NCBI GenBank assembly: GCA_031213475.1
Contig: JARUPZ010000002.1
Span: 12,224,951 to 12,288,950 of the forward strand
From: Nereocystis luetkeana
Taxonomy: Eukaryota; Sar; Phaeophyceae; Laminariales; Laminariaceae
Length of the DNA stretch: 64,000 nt
Direction of reading: 5' to 3'
Shown: in pieces, positions 32,701 to 42,625 of the stretch
Numbering within the stretch: position 1 is the first letter of the stretch
How the letters are laid out: the number at the start of each line of letters is the position of its first letter
Made by a program: the position numbers and the translations under genes
Notes under the pieces: generated by a model
Database searches by the model: none
The model's input: the letters and a program-made list of their open reading frames with translations, nothing else
What the model was told of the DNA's origin: nothing

Positions 32701-34372
32701 TGCTCAAACGGTTCGGCCCGGAGTTGTATGATAGGACGACCGCCCCCCTTAGCCTTAAAGTCCGAATGCTGAAGGCCGAGGTGATTGAGACCCTGCTGTA
32801 CGGGTGTGTGACGTGGACCCTCAGAGCGGAACACTTTGCCAAGCTTCGAACGGCTCACCACCAAGTAAGTCCTGTTGCGAGTCATTGGCTTCCAGCGCCG
32901 ACTTCATACTGACCATGCCACCCTCTCGTACGCGAAGGCCCTCAAGATGACACGTTGCGAGAGCATCGAAACGACCGTTCGTAAACGGCGGCTCTTCTTT
33001 GCGGGGGGCGTGGCACGGCAAAGCAAGGAGCGATTACCCAATCGGGTAATGCTCGGGACGATAGCTGGTGGGGAGAACTCGAGACCAGGCGGACAGTGTA
33101 AGACTTGGCATAGATGCATAGTCGAAGACCTTAGGGAGTTCCGAGCCACCGAAGGGTCAACGGAAGTTGCCCCCTTGGTGTTTGGAGTTGAGACCGCGTT
33201 GTGGTCCACTGCAGCCAAAAAGGCGGGGAAGTGGTACCGGGGGATCCTTGAAGCAGCCGAACGGTTCATGGTGAGGTGGCACGAGGCTGAGGCTGAGATG
33301 CGTAGGCAGCGCCGCGCATCCGCCGTGGATGGTGCCCAAAGGAACGGGGGGGGAGGGGGCAACAGGAGAAGTGGCATAAAGCCCGACCGAGGGAATGCGG
33401 AGAGGGGGGGAAACAGGAGGGGTAGAAGGGAAACGGCGGTAGACGAAAGTAGGAAGGAGATGGCAGACAGGGTAGCAAGGCACCAAGTCGACTAGGAAGT
33501 AGAGCATGACTATACTACTACTGTAGTCCTACCAACTGGTGCAGCTGGCTCGAACGTGGTCTTCCCTTGTCTTCTCTTTTAGTTTTGTTTTTTTTTCTTT
33601 CTTGCGCTGACTCTCCGTGATTTTCATTTCATTTTTTCTCTTCCTCTTCCTTTTCTGATTGATAAGCCGTACTCAAGGAGCCGTGTGGCGTGGTTGGAAG
33701 ACGAACCTGCTCTGCTCGGCTCGTATTGTCTGACGCCAAGGGGCTGGGCATAGTTGACGAACGCAGGGCGGAGACGGCAGTCTGGGTAGCAAGGTACCAG
33801 GCGGATTAGCAGGGAGAACCTGGCTGTACTACTCGTACCACAAGCTGCTGCCGCCACCTGGAAGGTGCTTTGGGCTTTGGTCTGCCTGTTATTTCCCCTT
33901 TGTTATTTTTCCTTGTTACTTTCTCCTTGGTTCTTTGTCTTACTCTGTTCACAAGCAGTGGTGTTTTTTGTTATTTCTTCTTTTTTCCAGCTCGTTCTTT
34001 TTCATGTGTTGGCCACCTCGCCTGCGGGGGGGGGGGCACGACAGATTGTTTCTCTTAGATTTTGCTTTCATTTTTCTTCTTTTTCTTTTTCGATTTGTCT
34101 ACCTCGTTTTTGTTTTCTCTTTGATTGTTTCTTTTCGTTTCACTATTTCATAGATTGCGTATGTCGTGCCTGTCGTATCTAGTATGATGACATGGCTTTG
34201 CATTGCCCACTGCAGTGCACACTGCACACGTGGCAACGTAGTATCTCTGTGGCGTAGCTTTGTGACCACAGGACTTGTATCTCTTCTAGGATTGAAGAAT
34301 CGGCACGGACACTGGTTGTGCTGGATGTCGACGGGTAGAAAGAACGGTTTAATGTGAAGAACACACACACAC
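32701..34372 (+). mobile_element. LINE-1 copy, frameshifted RT C-terminus and full 3' region
   Basis: Parallels 30863-32523. Relative to the reference, a 4-bp duplication in CACCAAGTAAGTCCTG (about 32866) shifts the RT frame, so coding is broken between about 32870 and 32875. The 3' region is intact to an ACACACACAC end. It carries the CTACTGTAG insertion at 33518. Confidence 0.87.
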
Positions 34373-34774
34373 ACTGCAGTACCTGGACAGAAGTAGTAAA
34401 CCTCACCCTGAAACGTCAGTCAGGCCCAATCAACCATTGGTTGGCAGTAGCACCTCTGTTCCTTTCTCTCGTATGCAGTAATGTGGGTCAACCATTTCTC
34501 GAAAAAGTTGGTAAGCCCTCTCATTAATAGTAACGGTAATAATGCTTTACGTACCGGTAGCCCATTTTGAAGCACCTGGTACCAGGTACCATGGTATGAC
34601 GCAAGTGATAAGATATACCTGGTAGCATAACACCCCCTGTGTCGGACGAATGAATCTCCAGGCTGATTTTCGTTCGAAGAGCTCTTTCCACTGGCCTCGA
34701 TTTTCGTTGTGGGCCGCTCCCCTTGACCTTGTTCGTTGTTTCGGATGTGATCGGCTCGAAAGATCCTCCCATGC

Positions 34775-35095
34775 CGGTCGCCCCGGTGGTTCAAGTGGTT
34801 AACCTCGAATTCTACTTGTTTGAGTCCTGGGTTCGAGCCCCAGGAGGGTCGGACTTTGACTTTATTTGCAAAAATAAAAAAAGGGATTCAATTGTTGAGA
34901 GCGCCTTGCAGCGTGGGTAGGCACAATTCGATGCGAGTCGACGAGGGAAGAAAAGGCTGAAATCTTCTCGCGATAAAAATGAAGGCACGTACCGTAGTGG
35001 GAAGGGGGTAGAAGAGCCTGCTATGTGCCCCCGGATCTGAGTTACGAGTTGGAAGGAGAGAGAGAAGAAGATGTGCGAAGATAATGAATGGGATG

Positions 35096-35128
<33 letters not shown>
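34775..35128 (+). mobile_element. SINE-A, full length
   Basis: CCGGTCGCCCCGGTGGTTCA head, B box GGGTTCGAGCCCC, full body and an A-tract of about 32 nt, which suggests a young insertion. Confidence 0.92.
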
Positions 35129-35129
<1 letters not shown>

Positions 35130-35231
35130 ATGATGAGGTGTGTGATTATCTTGCATCTTTATACCAAAGTATGCCAAGTATGCAGCAGTATATATTGTTC
35201 AAAGAATACAATGAATTCGTATGTGCAAATG

Positions 35232-35563
35232 GGTGTCCCCGGTGTGGCTTGGTAGGTGGTCCGCGTGCCTATCAAGATCAATTTCGTGGGTTCAAGTCTC
35301 ACCGAATGCATGCTCGTGACCTTTTCTTGCAAAAAAAAATGATTAGCGGGAAGCTCGAGAGCGTGAGTTAGCCACATCCGATGAAAATCGACGAGCAGTG
35401 GGAATGCTGAACCCTATGCGCGACAAAAAATAAAGGCACGTACCGGGGGGGAGAAGGGTAGACACCTGTGACCACGGCTTGTCCAGAAGCACGTTGAGGG
35501 TAAAACCTCCCACGAGTAAGGCTGGAAAGTAAAAAGTGATGTTGAAAAAAAGAAGAAGAAGAA
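35232..35563 (+). mobile_element. SINE-B, full length
   Basis: GTGTCCCCGG start, A-box-like GTGGCTTGGTAGGTGG, B box GGGTTCAAGTCTCACC, GACGAGCAGTGGGAATGCTG, and a tail ending in an A/AAG run. It lies about 100 bp after a SINE-A in the same orientation. Confidence 0.9.
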
Positions 35564-36025
35564 GCCCCACTCTTGCTGTGCCTTCGATGTGATACGTATG
35601 ACACCTGCTACGTTTGATGGTGGTACTCGTACGTATGCGCCGTTTTTTTTCTCGTTCCCGCCTCACACCCCGAGACCTCAGGAAATGAAACTCAACATTA
35701 TTACCCGGGGTATTTAACGAGGGGAGCACGCTGATCCGAATTCCAGACAACACAGATGGCCACAACGGCCCATGTTCTCGACTAGACGCAGACGGCGGTG
35801 CCGTCGCGGTATTGGTGGTACTCTTGTCACACGGCTTCAAGTTGTCGGAACATGCACCATTTTGGTCAGCCCTCCGAGTATAGGCGAGAAAATGAAAGTA
35901 AGTGTGGGATTATTACAGGCAATGTAATCTACTCGGGCATTACCCCAGATTGCTAGACAAGCGGGTCTGAACCCCCAACGAGTCTCTCTCCACTCGCTGC
36001 GGATAGGGCACCGCTACCGACCGGG
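35564..36025. other. No gene recognised
   Basis: Unique-looking sequence with short unsupported frames on both strands. Confidence 0.4.
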
Positions 36026-36029
36026 TTGG

Positions 36030-36290
36030 CATTGTGAAGGTCTTTGTCCGTTGGGCTATAAAGGTAAAAGGTTAACCAATCGCCTACCCAATCTAAGCCT
36101 CATAACACCCCCCCCCCCGGAACGGACCGGATTTTACGGGTCGACGCGCCACCACACGCGGTTCCATTTTCTGGGGATCCAGAAGCATTTTTCAGATTCT
36201 TGACAGGAGGAAACTCACTTTTCTTTTAAAAAGCGATTTCATGGTCTCTCACGACCAACGACTCATGGTCCTGCCGCCGTCGACGCCACT
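36030..36290 (-). repeat. tRNA-related repeat family C, another copy
   Basis: Shares GTAAAAGGTTAACCAATCGC, GGAACGGACCGG, GGGGATCCAGAA, TTCAGATTCTTGACA and AAAAAGCGATTT with 28279-28490. It abuts the LTR at 36291. Confidence 0.6.
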
Positions 36291-36563
36291 TTTTAAGATC
36301 ACGGAGAGCGAGACACTTTGTATCCCTGGACAGGTCTGCTTACGGCACTCGTTGGTACTCACGTTGATGTTCGCTTAGAGATAGAAGAGTCACCTTATTC
36401 CTTTCGTGCACGACGGAGACTGAGACCACGCTAGTAGTGCCTCTCTGGAAAACCCCTGGTTTTCCACCTAAGATGCGCCTTCCAAGTACTACAAATGCAA
36501 TCCCAGTGCCAGAACCCAGGTAATTACCGGGCTTTCAACCTCATACAAAGCAGTATCATAACA
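36291..36563 (-). mobile_element. Solo LTR of the small LTR-element family
   Basis: Reverse-orientation match to the 276-bp LTRs: TTTTAAGATCACGGAGAGCG at one end and CAGTATCATAACA at the other. No second LTR in the same orientation is nearby, so it is probably a solo LTR. Confidence 0.78.
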
Positions 36564-37139
36564 GCAGCCGGGGGATATTGCGGAACAAGTGATACAAAGA
36601 GGAGGCAGGTGGAAATCCGGGATTGATAGTCGGGTCATTCTTGCATCGGAGAGTTTTTCCCATTATTTCCATGGTTTTTTCGCGCAAATTTTCAATCTTC
36701 CACATTTTCCTGATTTTCTTTCCAAATACGTGCAATTTAACAAACCTGATTTTTTTGCTTCTAGAGAATTTCACGAATAGTGACTGAACGCCTCTGTATC
36801 TTGGCACATATCTACAATTATAAAAAACCCTTCGATAAGGATGTACACTCGCAACAACACGTGTGATGATACTGCTTTGTATCAGGTAGAAAGCCCGGTA
36901 ATTACCTGGGTTCTGGCACTGGGATCGTATTTATAGTACTTGGAAGGCGTATCTTAGATGGAAAACCAGGGGTTTTCCGGAGAGGCACGAGCGTGGTCTC
37001 AGTCTCCGTCGTACACGAAAGGAATAAAGTAGCTCTTCTATCTCTAAGCGAACATCAACGTGAGTACCAACGAGTGCCGGCTTAATAGGCAGACCTGTCC
37101 AGGGATACAAGGTGTCCCGCTCTCCGTGATCTTAACATG

Positions 37140-37222
37140 TGGCGTCGTCGGAAGGACTCGAACATGCGCGTGAAATCACAATGGGTTTCCAATCCATTCC
37201 CTTAACCACTCGGGCACGTCGA
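37140..37222 (-). other. tRNA-Ser(GGA)-complementary segment in primer-binding position
   Basis: Read on the minus strand this is a nearly complete tRNA-Ser with CCA: acceptor GTCGACG/CGACGAC (one mismatch), D-arm CCCGAGTGGTTAAGGG, anticodon loop TTGGAAA (GGA), a class-II variable arm GTGATTTCAC, T-loop TTCGAGT, then G and CCA. The T stem has two mismatches. It starts 2 nt after the 5' LTR, where TGGCGTCGTCGGAAGGAC is the expected primer-binding site. I read it as an extended PBS or captured primer tRNA, not a working tRNA gene: no terminator T-run follows. Confidence 0.6.
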
Positions 37223-37225
37223 CTG

Positions 37226-37525
37226 ACTCCGCCGATACTGCAACACCGCGTGCTTCCCAACGGGGCCCATTTTTGGTACAAGGGCGACGACGGGCTATGG
37301 TGGCTCGGGAAAATTAGCGCGACTACGCCCACGGATGGAGTATATTTGGTTCGATTTTTGGACGACCCGGGACCGATCAAGCTTCTTCTTTCTCCGGCGC
37401 GCTACACGACTTCGACGAGAGCTGTACGTGGCTCTTGGTGTCTACAACTTCACTTTGCTAGCGCATTTGCACGGGGGGTCCAGCCTAATGCAGACGAATC
37501 TCGAGGCGCCGCCGTGGATAGCTGA
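37226..37525 (+). pseudogene. Short internal ORF of the LTR element, SH3/tudor-like flavour
   Basis: The frame reads FWYKGDDGLWWLGKIS, YLVRFLDDPGPIK and GSWCLQLH, ending at TGA 37523. The W/Y-rich and VRFLDD pattern resembles small beta-barrel domains seen in stramenopile mobile-element proteins; this is recalled, not computed. It is far too short for a complete protein and has no good start. Confidence 0.42.
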
Positions 37526-37739
37526 TTTTCGCTCCTCGGCTGCGCTCGATTTTTCTTCTTTTCTTGACGTTTTCCTGGATTTGGGCGGTGATCTTTCTAT
37601 TTGTTGACGTTTTCCGAGTTTTCGGGTCAAGTTTTTTTTTTCTGGCAGGTGTGTTCCTGAGTTGTTTGTTTGAGTTTTTGTTTTGGGCTTGGTTGGGGAT
37701 GTTTTTCGCGTATTCTGTCGTGCCTACCCCCCCCGCTCA

Positions 37740-38145
37740 GTGCCGGGGCTGGTTTGGGTAATCGGGCCACTCATTCGTGGCACAGGAGAGGACACGTTTC
37801 CCGAGTAGTAGGCTGGGTTTTCGGTGTTCCTTGACATCTTCCGTGATATTTTTCTTCTCGTCTTTTTCATATTCACTTTTCACTTCCCCTGCATCTTCCT
37901 CGCCCCCCCCCATCGCGGGTGACATGGCGATGGTTTTTCGTTGACGATTTCTTCCTGCCCCTTAAAGCTACACCTTCCTTTCATTCTTCTTACGTACTTT
38001 GACGGCTTCGTTGCCTTGCCGTTCAGAGGTGTGGGAGTGAGTTTTGAGGAGCCGCTTCTTCGACTCATGTTCTAGTTTGTGGAATCGGGGTTTCCATGAA
38101 TTTCCCATAATTCTGCATAATATACGGCTCATCAGAGTGGGCTAG
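37740..38145 (-). repeat. LTR-element internal segment with SCATNEWPDY remnant
   Basis: The minus strand encodes SCATNEWPDYPNQPRH before a stop, and the whole segment is paralogous, inverted, to 42971-43560, which encodes SCATNEWPDYSYQPRG. The coding strand is opposite to the element's LTR-PBS orientation. It also supplies the empty site for the MITE-2 at 43134 (TTAA at 37962). Confidence 0.55.
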
Positions 38146-38462
38146 TGTTATGATACTGCTTTGTATCAGGTAGAAAGCCCGGTAATCACCTGGGTTCTGG
38201 CACTCAGATCGTATTTGTAGTACTTGGAAGGCGTATCTTAGGTGGAAAACCAGGGGCTTTCCAGAGAGGCACGAACGTGGTCTCAGTCTCCGTCGTGCAC
38301 GAAAGGAATGAAGTGGCTCTTCTATCTCTAAGCGAACATCAACGTGAGTACCAACGAGTGCCGGCTTAGTAGGCAGACCTGTCCAGGGATACAAAGTGTC
38401 CCGCTCTCCGTGATCTTAACACACGGACGACAAAAGCTCAAAATGAAACACAAATCGGAGCA

Positions 38463-38722
38463 TTATTTTTTCATAATCTCTTTTACTTTCCAGCCTAAAA
38501 CTCATAGGAGGTTTTACCCTCAACGAGCTTCTTCTGGAGAAGCCGTCATATTCCCACTGCTCGTCCGAAAGTAGCTAACTCATGCTCTCGCGCTTTCCGC
38601 TAATATTTTTTTAATGCAAGAAAAAGCCCCTACGAACACATGCACTCGGTGAGACTTGAACCCACGAAATTGATCTTGATAGGCACGCGGACCACCCACT
38701 ACCAAGCCACCGGGGACGCCGG
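38463..38722 (-). mobile_element. SINE-B with internal deletion
   Basis: AGGAGGTTTTACCCTCAACG, then a jump that skips the CACCTGTGACC to GGGTTCAGC segment, then CCCACTGCTCGTC, B box region GAGACTTGAACCCACG and CACCGGGGACGCC. It arrived immediately downstream of the LTR element. Confidence 0.82.
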
Positions 38723-38735
38723 CATGGGGAGCTAC

Positions 38736-38845
38736 TAATTTCGGGGGACCGTAGTAAATAGAACCTACGGTGAACACAAAAACCTATATATTTCCCTATT
38801 TTTACTGAAAATATTTGGTCCTATTTACTATGGTCCCCCGTAATA
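38736..38845. mobile_element. MITE-1 copy, left end diverged
   Basis: Left end TAATTTCGGGGGACC, right end GGTCCCCCGTAATA, with the usual AT-rich middle (CCTATATATTT). Confidence 0.82.
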
Positions 38846-39018
38846 AGTACGAATCGATTAAATGGCTTGCTTTTCCATTCTTTTTTCAATTGATTTTAGG
38901 GTTCTCCCTGCTGTCTAGCTCTCGAGGAAGGATACGTATTAATTAGAAGTGTGGCGTTCGATATATTTTTATTCCGTGTTCCCCTGACTTTATCTGCCGC
39001 TGTGATAGGCCTGATCTT

Positions 39019-39110
39019 TTATGGTACTGCATGCAGTCCCCTTTTGGGGGCAAAATTTCTTAGGCTTTGAGTGGTTCGTCCCCAAAAAAGGGACTGCAGT
39101 TTACCCTAAA
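39019..39110. mobile_element. MITE-2 copy, diverged
   Basis: TGCAGTCCCCTTTTGGGGGC and inverse TCCCCAAAAAAGGGACTGCA. Terminal TTAA was not identified. Confidence 0.72.
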
Positions 39111-39389
39111 AGGCTGCAAGCAATGTTCAACACTACTACTGTCTGCGGGTGCGCATATGAAGGAACCCCCTACAGCAACCGCACCCACGCTTTTGGGGGG
39201 TAAATTGTTGACACATTGATGTACCTACATGTCATACGGTACGTACGTAATAAGTAGAATTCGTGTGGCATTGTTTATTATCCGCCATAAATCCGCCTTA
39301 TATATTTCTGGCAAAGTTTCTCCAGAAGTTCCGGAATAAAAGGATGCTGTTGTAACGAGGGAGGGGGATCCCTCTATGTGCGGGAGCGT

Positions 39390-40170
39390 ACTGCTCCTGC
39401 ACAAAACTGTTGTGTGCAGGGAGTGTGTCGTCAATTTTAACCTTACACGTCGGCCCAGACCAAGCCAATCCCAGGCCTGGCCCTAACCCTAACCCTAACC
39501 CTAACCCTACCCCTAACGCTAAGCTCAACCCTTTCGGGAGCTCGAGGTCGGCAGGGGCAGCACGCTCTCCGCCGCGTGTTTTGGTGGCGTTTTCCCAAAA
39601 AAAAAGCCGGGCGGCCGAAAGACCCGCCTAGACCAATATAAGACCCGCACCCTGCACAAAGTTTTGTCCAAAATGCTCCTGCACATAAGATAGGTCGAGT
39701 CGAGGGAGAGGGGTTTTGCCGCGAAATTGTGAGGGATTTTTCCCCCGATGGTGATATTATTTCCGGCTTCGGCTCGCGGCGGCCACCACCCCGACTCGGA
39801 ACTCTCACCATAGATCACCCTACCCCTAACCAGAGGCCTAAAACTATGGGCGCCCGCAGTTGGCAAACATGATGTTGAGAAAAATAGGCTCAGATCGGCA
39901 CGAACAATGAGAAACTTGGGCTGAGAAACACAGCTCAACAGTGGGACCAATTCTCAATCTTATACAAGATAGTTAGATCAAGGTCGGAAAAAAGACGTTA
40001 ATCCTGGACACCAACAAAGTGACGTTTCTTAGCACCGGGCGCCCAACTGCTGTACGTGGTACTTGGTTCTTATTTGGTTTGCCAGCTGGTCGCTGTGCTT
40101 GGAAACGGCTCTATTTGTTGATCTGGGACATCTATCTACGGAAGTTCGCCTGCACGGGCAGCTCTACGCG
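39390..40170. repeat. Dispersed repeat X-Y, copy 1 (X inverted), with telomere-like array
   Basis: Y part (about 39695-40170) parallels 59385-59640: GTGAGGGATTTTT, CGACTCGGAACTCT, CCCTAACCAGAGG, GCCAGCTGGTCG. X part (39390-39690) matches 59090-59385 only as its reverse complement. X contains CCCTAACCCTAACCCTAACC (about 39481-39512) with degenerate units after it. The X borders are inverted CTCCTGCACA/TGTGCAGGAG words. Confidence 0.7.
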
Positions 40171-40214
40171 AACAGGTCATTTTTGAGGAAGTTATGGCTC
40201 GTAATACCCCGCCG

Positions 40215-40303
40215 CCGGGTGTGTGTATGTTCTTCGTCTTTTCTACTGCTGTGCCCGTCGACATCCAGCCCAACAACCAGTGTCCGTGCCAATTATTCAA
40301 TCC
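40215..40303 (-). mobile_element. LINE-1 terminal fragment ending at MITE-1
   Basis: GTGTGTATGTTCTTC, CCGTCGACATCCAGCC, GTGTCCGTGCCAATTATTCA, then CCTA, where MITE-1 begins. The break is exactly at the CTAG that is empty in other copies. Confidence 0.78.
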
Positions 40304-40747
40304 TATTACGGGGGACCATATTAAATAGGACCTGTAGCCGGTCGCCCCGGTGGTTCAAGTGGTTAACCTCGAATTCTTCTTGTGTGAGTCCTGGGTTCGA
40401 GCCTCAGGTGGGTCGGACTTTGACTTTATTATTTGCAAAAATAAAAATAAAAGGATTCAATTGTTGAGAGCGCCTTGCAGCGTGGGTAGGCACAATTCGA
40501 TGCGAGTCGACGAGGGAAGAAAAGGCTGAAATCTTCTCGCGATAAAAATGAAGGCACGTACCGTAGCGGGAAGGGGGGAGAAGAGCCTGCTATGTGACCC
40601 CGGATCTGAGTTACGAGTTGGAAGGAGAGAGAAGAAGATGTGCGAAGATAATGAATGGGATGAGAAGAAAAAAAAAAAAAAAAACGGTACACACAAAAAC
40701 CTCTATATTTCGCTTTTTTACGAACCATATTTGATCCTATTTACTAT
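40304..40747. mobile_element. MITE-1 copy split by SINE-A, right end lost
   Basis: The left part TATTACGGGGGACCATATTA (40304-40338) and the rest from about 40685 (ACACACAAAAACC, TTTGATCCTATTTACTATG) flank a SINE-A. The final GGTCCCCCGTAATA is missing and another LINE-1 tail follows. Confidence 0.8.
40339..40684 (+). mobile_element. SINE-A nested in MITE-1 (second case)
   Basis: CCGGTCGCCCCGGTGGTTCA head, B box GGGTTCGAGCCTC, full body and A-rich tail. Confidence 0.9.
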
Positions 40748-41035
40748 GTGTGTGTTCCTTCACATTGTCTTTCTACCCGTCGACATCCAGCACAACCAGT
40801 GTCCGTGCCGATTCTTCAATCCTAGAAGATATACAAGTTCTGTGGTCACAAAGCTACGCCACAGAGATACTACGTTGCCACGTATGCAGTGAGCACAACA
40901 GTGGGCAATGCAATGCCATGTCATCATACTAGATACGACAGGCCCGACAAACACATTCTATGAAATAGAGACACGAAGGGAAACAATCAAAGGGAAAACA
41001 AAAGCAAAGAAGACAAATCGAAAGAGAAAATGGAC
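40748..41035 (-). mobile_element. LINE-1 3' region fragment
   Basis: TGTGTGTTCCTTCACATTGT, CATCCAGCACAACCAGTGTC, ATCCTAGAAGATATACAAGT, CACTGTG-type and CATGTCATCATACTAGATAC blocks, then an A-rich stretch. The CTAG site is empty here. Confidence 0.82.
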
Positions 41036-41119
41036 CCCCGTAATAGAGAGATGCACAAACAAGCTCTGTGGTCACACAACTACGACTCAAGAGATGCGAC
41101 AGCAGCGTAGTATGCAAAG

Positions 41120-41465
41120 TACGCAGTGTGTGTGTTCTTCACATTGAACCGTTATTTCTACCCGTCGACATCTACAACAGCAGTCAGTGGCACACAACCA
41201 GTCAGTGTCCGTGCCGATTCTTCAATCCTTGACGGCAGTACAGTTATACAAGATGTGTGGTCATACAATTACACCAGAGATACGACTACGTTGTTGTTAT
41301 GCAGAAAGTGGAGTAGACAATGCAATGCCATGTCCATGTCATCGTACTGGATACGACAGGCACTTCATACGCATTACATGAAAGCGAAAAAGAAAAGAAC
41401 AAAAAAAAGAACTCGAAATATAAAAAAAGAGATGAAAGAAAAAATGGTCGTGCCCTGCAATAATA
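41120..41465 (-). mobile_element. LINE-1 3' region fragment, diverged
   Basis: Begins GTGTGTGTTCTTCACATTGA and repeats the same order with extra CAG-rich insertions (for example ACAGCAGTCAGTGGC). It lies in tandem with the previous fragment. Confidence 0.72.
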
Positions 41466-41643
41466 GGGGATGTGGCAAACAGTGCAGAACGAACTATTAA
41501 TACTACAGCAGCAGTACTAATACTGCTGTTGAGGAACAACACTACCACATGTAAACAAGAACCAACGGAACTAACAGAAGGAAAACCGAAGGACAAACAA
41601 AAACATGAACACACAAACGCAATGCCATGTCATCGTACTACCT

Positions 41644-41970
41644 TCTTTTTTTTTCTGATCATCACTTTTACTTTCCAGACTTAAACTCGTTTCACCCTCA
41701 ACGACCTTGTGGGCATGTCGTGGTCACAGGTGTCTACCCTTCTCCCCCCCCGGTACGTGCTTTTACTTTTTGTCGCGCATAGGGTTCAGCATTCCCACTG
41801 CTCGTCGATGTTCATCGATTGTAGCTAACTCACGCTCTCGCGCTCTCCGCTAATCAATTTTCTTATCCAAGAAAAAAAACCCTACGAGCACGCACTCGGT
41901 GGGACTTGAACCCACGAAATTGATCGTGATAGGCACGCGGACAACCTACCAAGTCACCGGGGACGCCGGC
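41644..41970 (-). mobile_element. SINE-B, full length
   Basis: Starts with a T-run, CATCACTTTTACTTTCCAG, TCACAGGTGTCTACCCTTCT, AGGGTTCAGCATTCCCACTG, B box GGGACTTGAACCCACG, ending ACCGGGGACGCCGGC. Confidence 0.9.
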
Positions 41971-42509
41971 TCCATAGGTACTCGACATACGGACTCTAAG
42001 GAAGAAAGATCGAAAGAAACAAGAAAAATCGAAAGGAAAAAGGAAAAAAAGAAAAAAAAAAAGAGAGGTGTACGTCCCCGTAGGCCCGTAGGGTGGCAGA
42101 CAATGCAGAACAAGCCGAAGCAGGAAGAGACAATGCCACCACATATAAACAGAGTAAGGCTAAGACCAAAGGGAAGTAACAGGCGAACGTCAAGATCGAG
42201 GTCGGGACAATTTATATCCCTGGACAGGTTTGTGTGATGTGGGAGAGAGAGGTAAGGGTGCCAAGGATGATCCACAGGAGAAGTGTGACACAGGTTAGGT
42301 GTCTGTGCTTGGCCAAATTCAGACGCAGTTCGTAAGACGTTCTCTTTTATTATTGGCGTGCGGTTTGCTCGAAGGGGCAAGAAACGAGTGAGCAAGGAGG
42401 GGGGGGGGGAAGCAGCTGGTTTTTTATTTTTTCAAGACAGAAGTATCGCCTGTCTTCAACCGGCTATAATCTACTGGCAAGGGGACACGCGTCACCCTCG
42501 ACTTCAATA

Positions 42510-42625
42510 GTGTAACATCCCGTAAAACCTGACGTATAAAGATACTATGTAGTGCAACACCCCGTGAATCCTGTATGAAGATACTATGTAGTGCAACACC
42601 CCGTGAATCCTGTATGAACATAGTA
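42510..42625. repeat. Tandem repeat, three units of about 40 bp
   Basis: GTGCAACACCCCGTGAATCC followed by TGTATGAAGATACTATGTA occurs twice with a third diverged unit before it. It lies inside the interruption of the second LTR element. Confidence 0.8.

Larger units (their letters stand above)
36862..38421 (+). mobile_element. Complete small (non-autonomous) LTR retrotransposon
   Basis: Two 276-bp LTRs (36862-37137 and 38146-38421), each TG...CA with short inverted ends (TGTTA/TAACA type), differ at roughly 14 positions by eye, mostly transitions. CACG flanks both sides (36858-36861 and 38422-38425), a 4-bp target duplication. A primer-binding site follows the 5' LTR after 2 nt. The 1-kb internal region lacks gag, RT and integrase but has short coding remnants. 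It therefore needs proteins from an autonomous relative. Related LTRs occur at 26019, 36291, 42750 and 43628. Confidence 0.85.

Noticed and set aside
42510-42625. Possible CRISPR-like array (regular 40-bp repeats)
   Set aside because: Only three degenerate units without distinct spacers, in a eukaryotic repeat-rich context.
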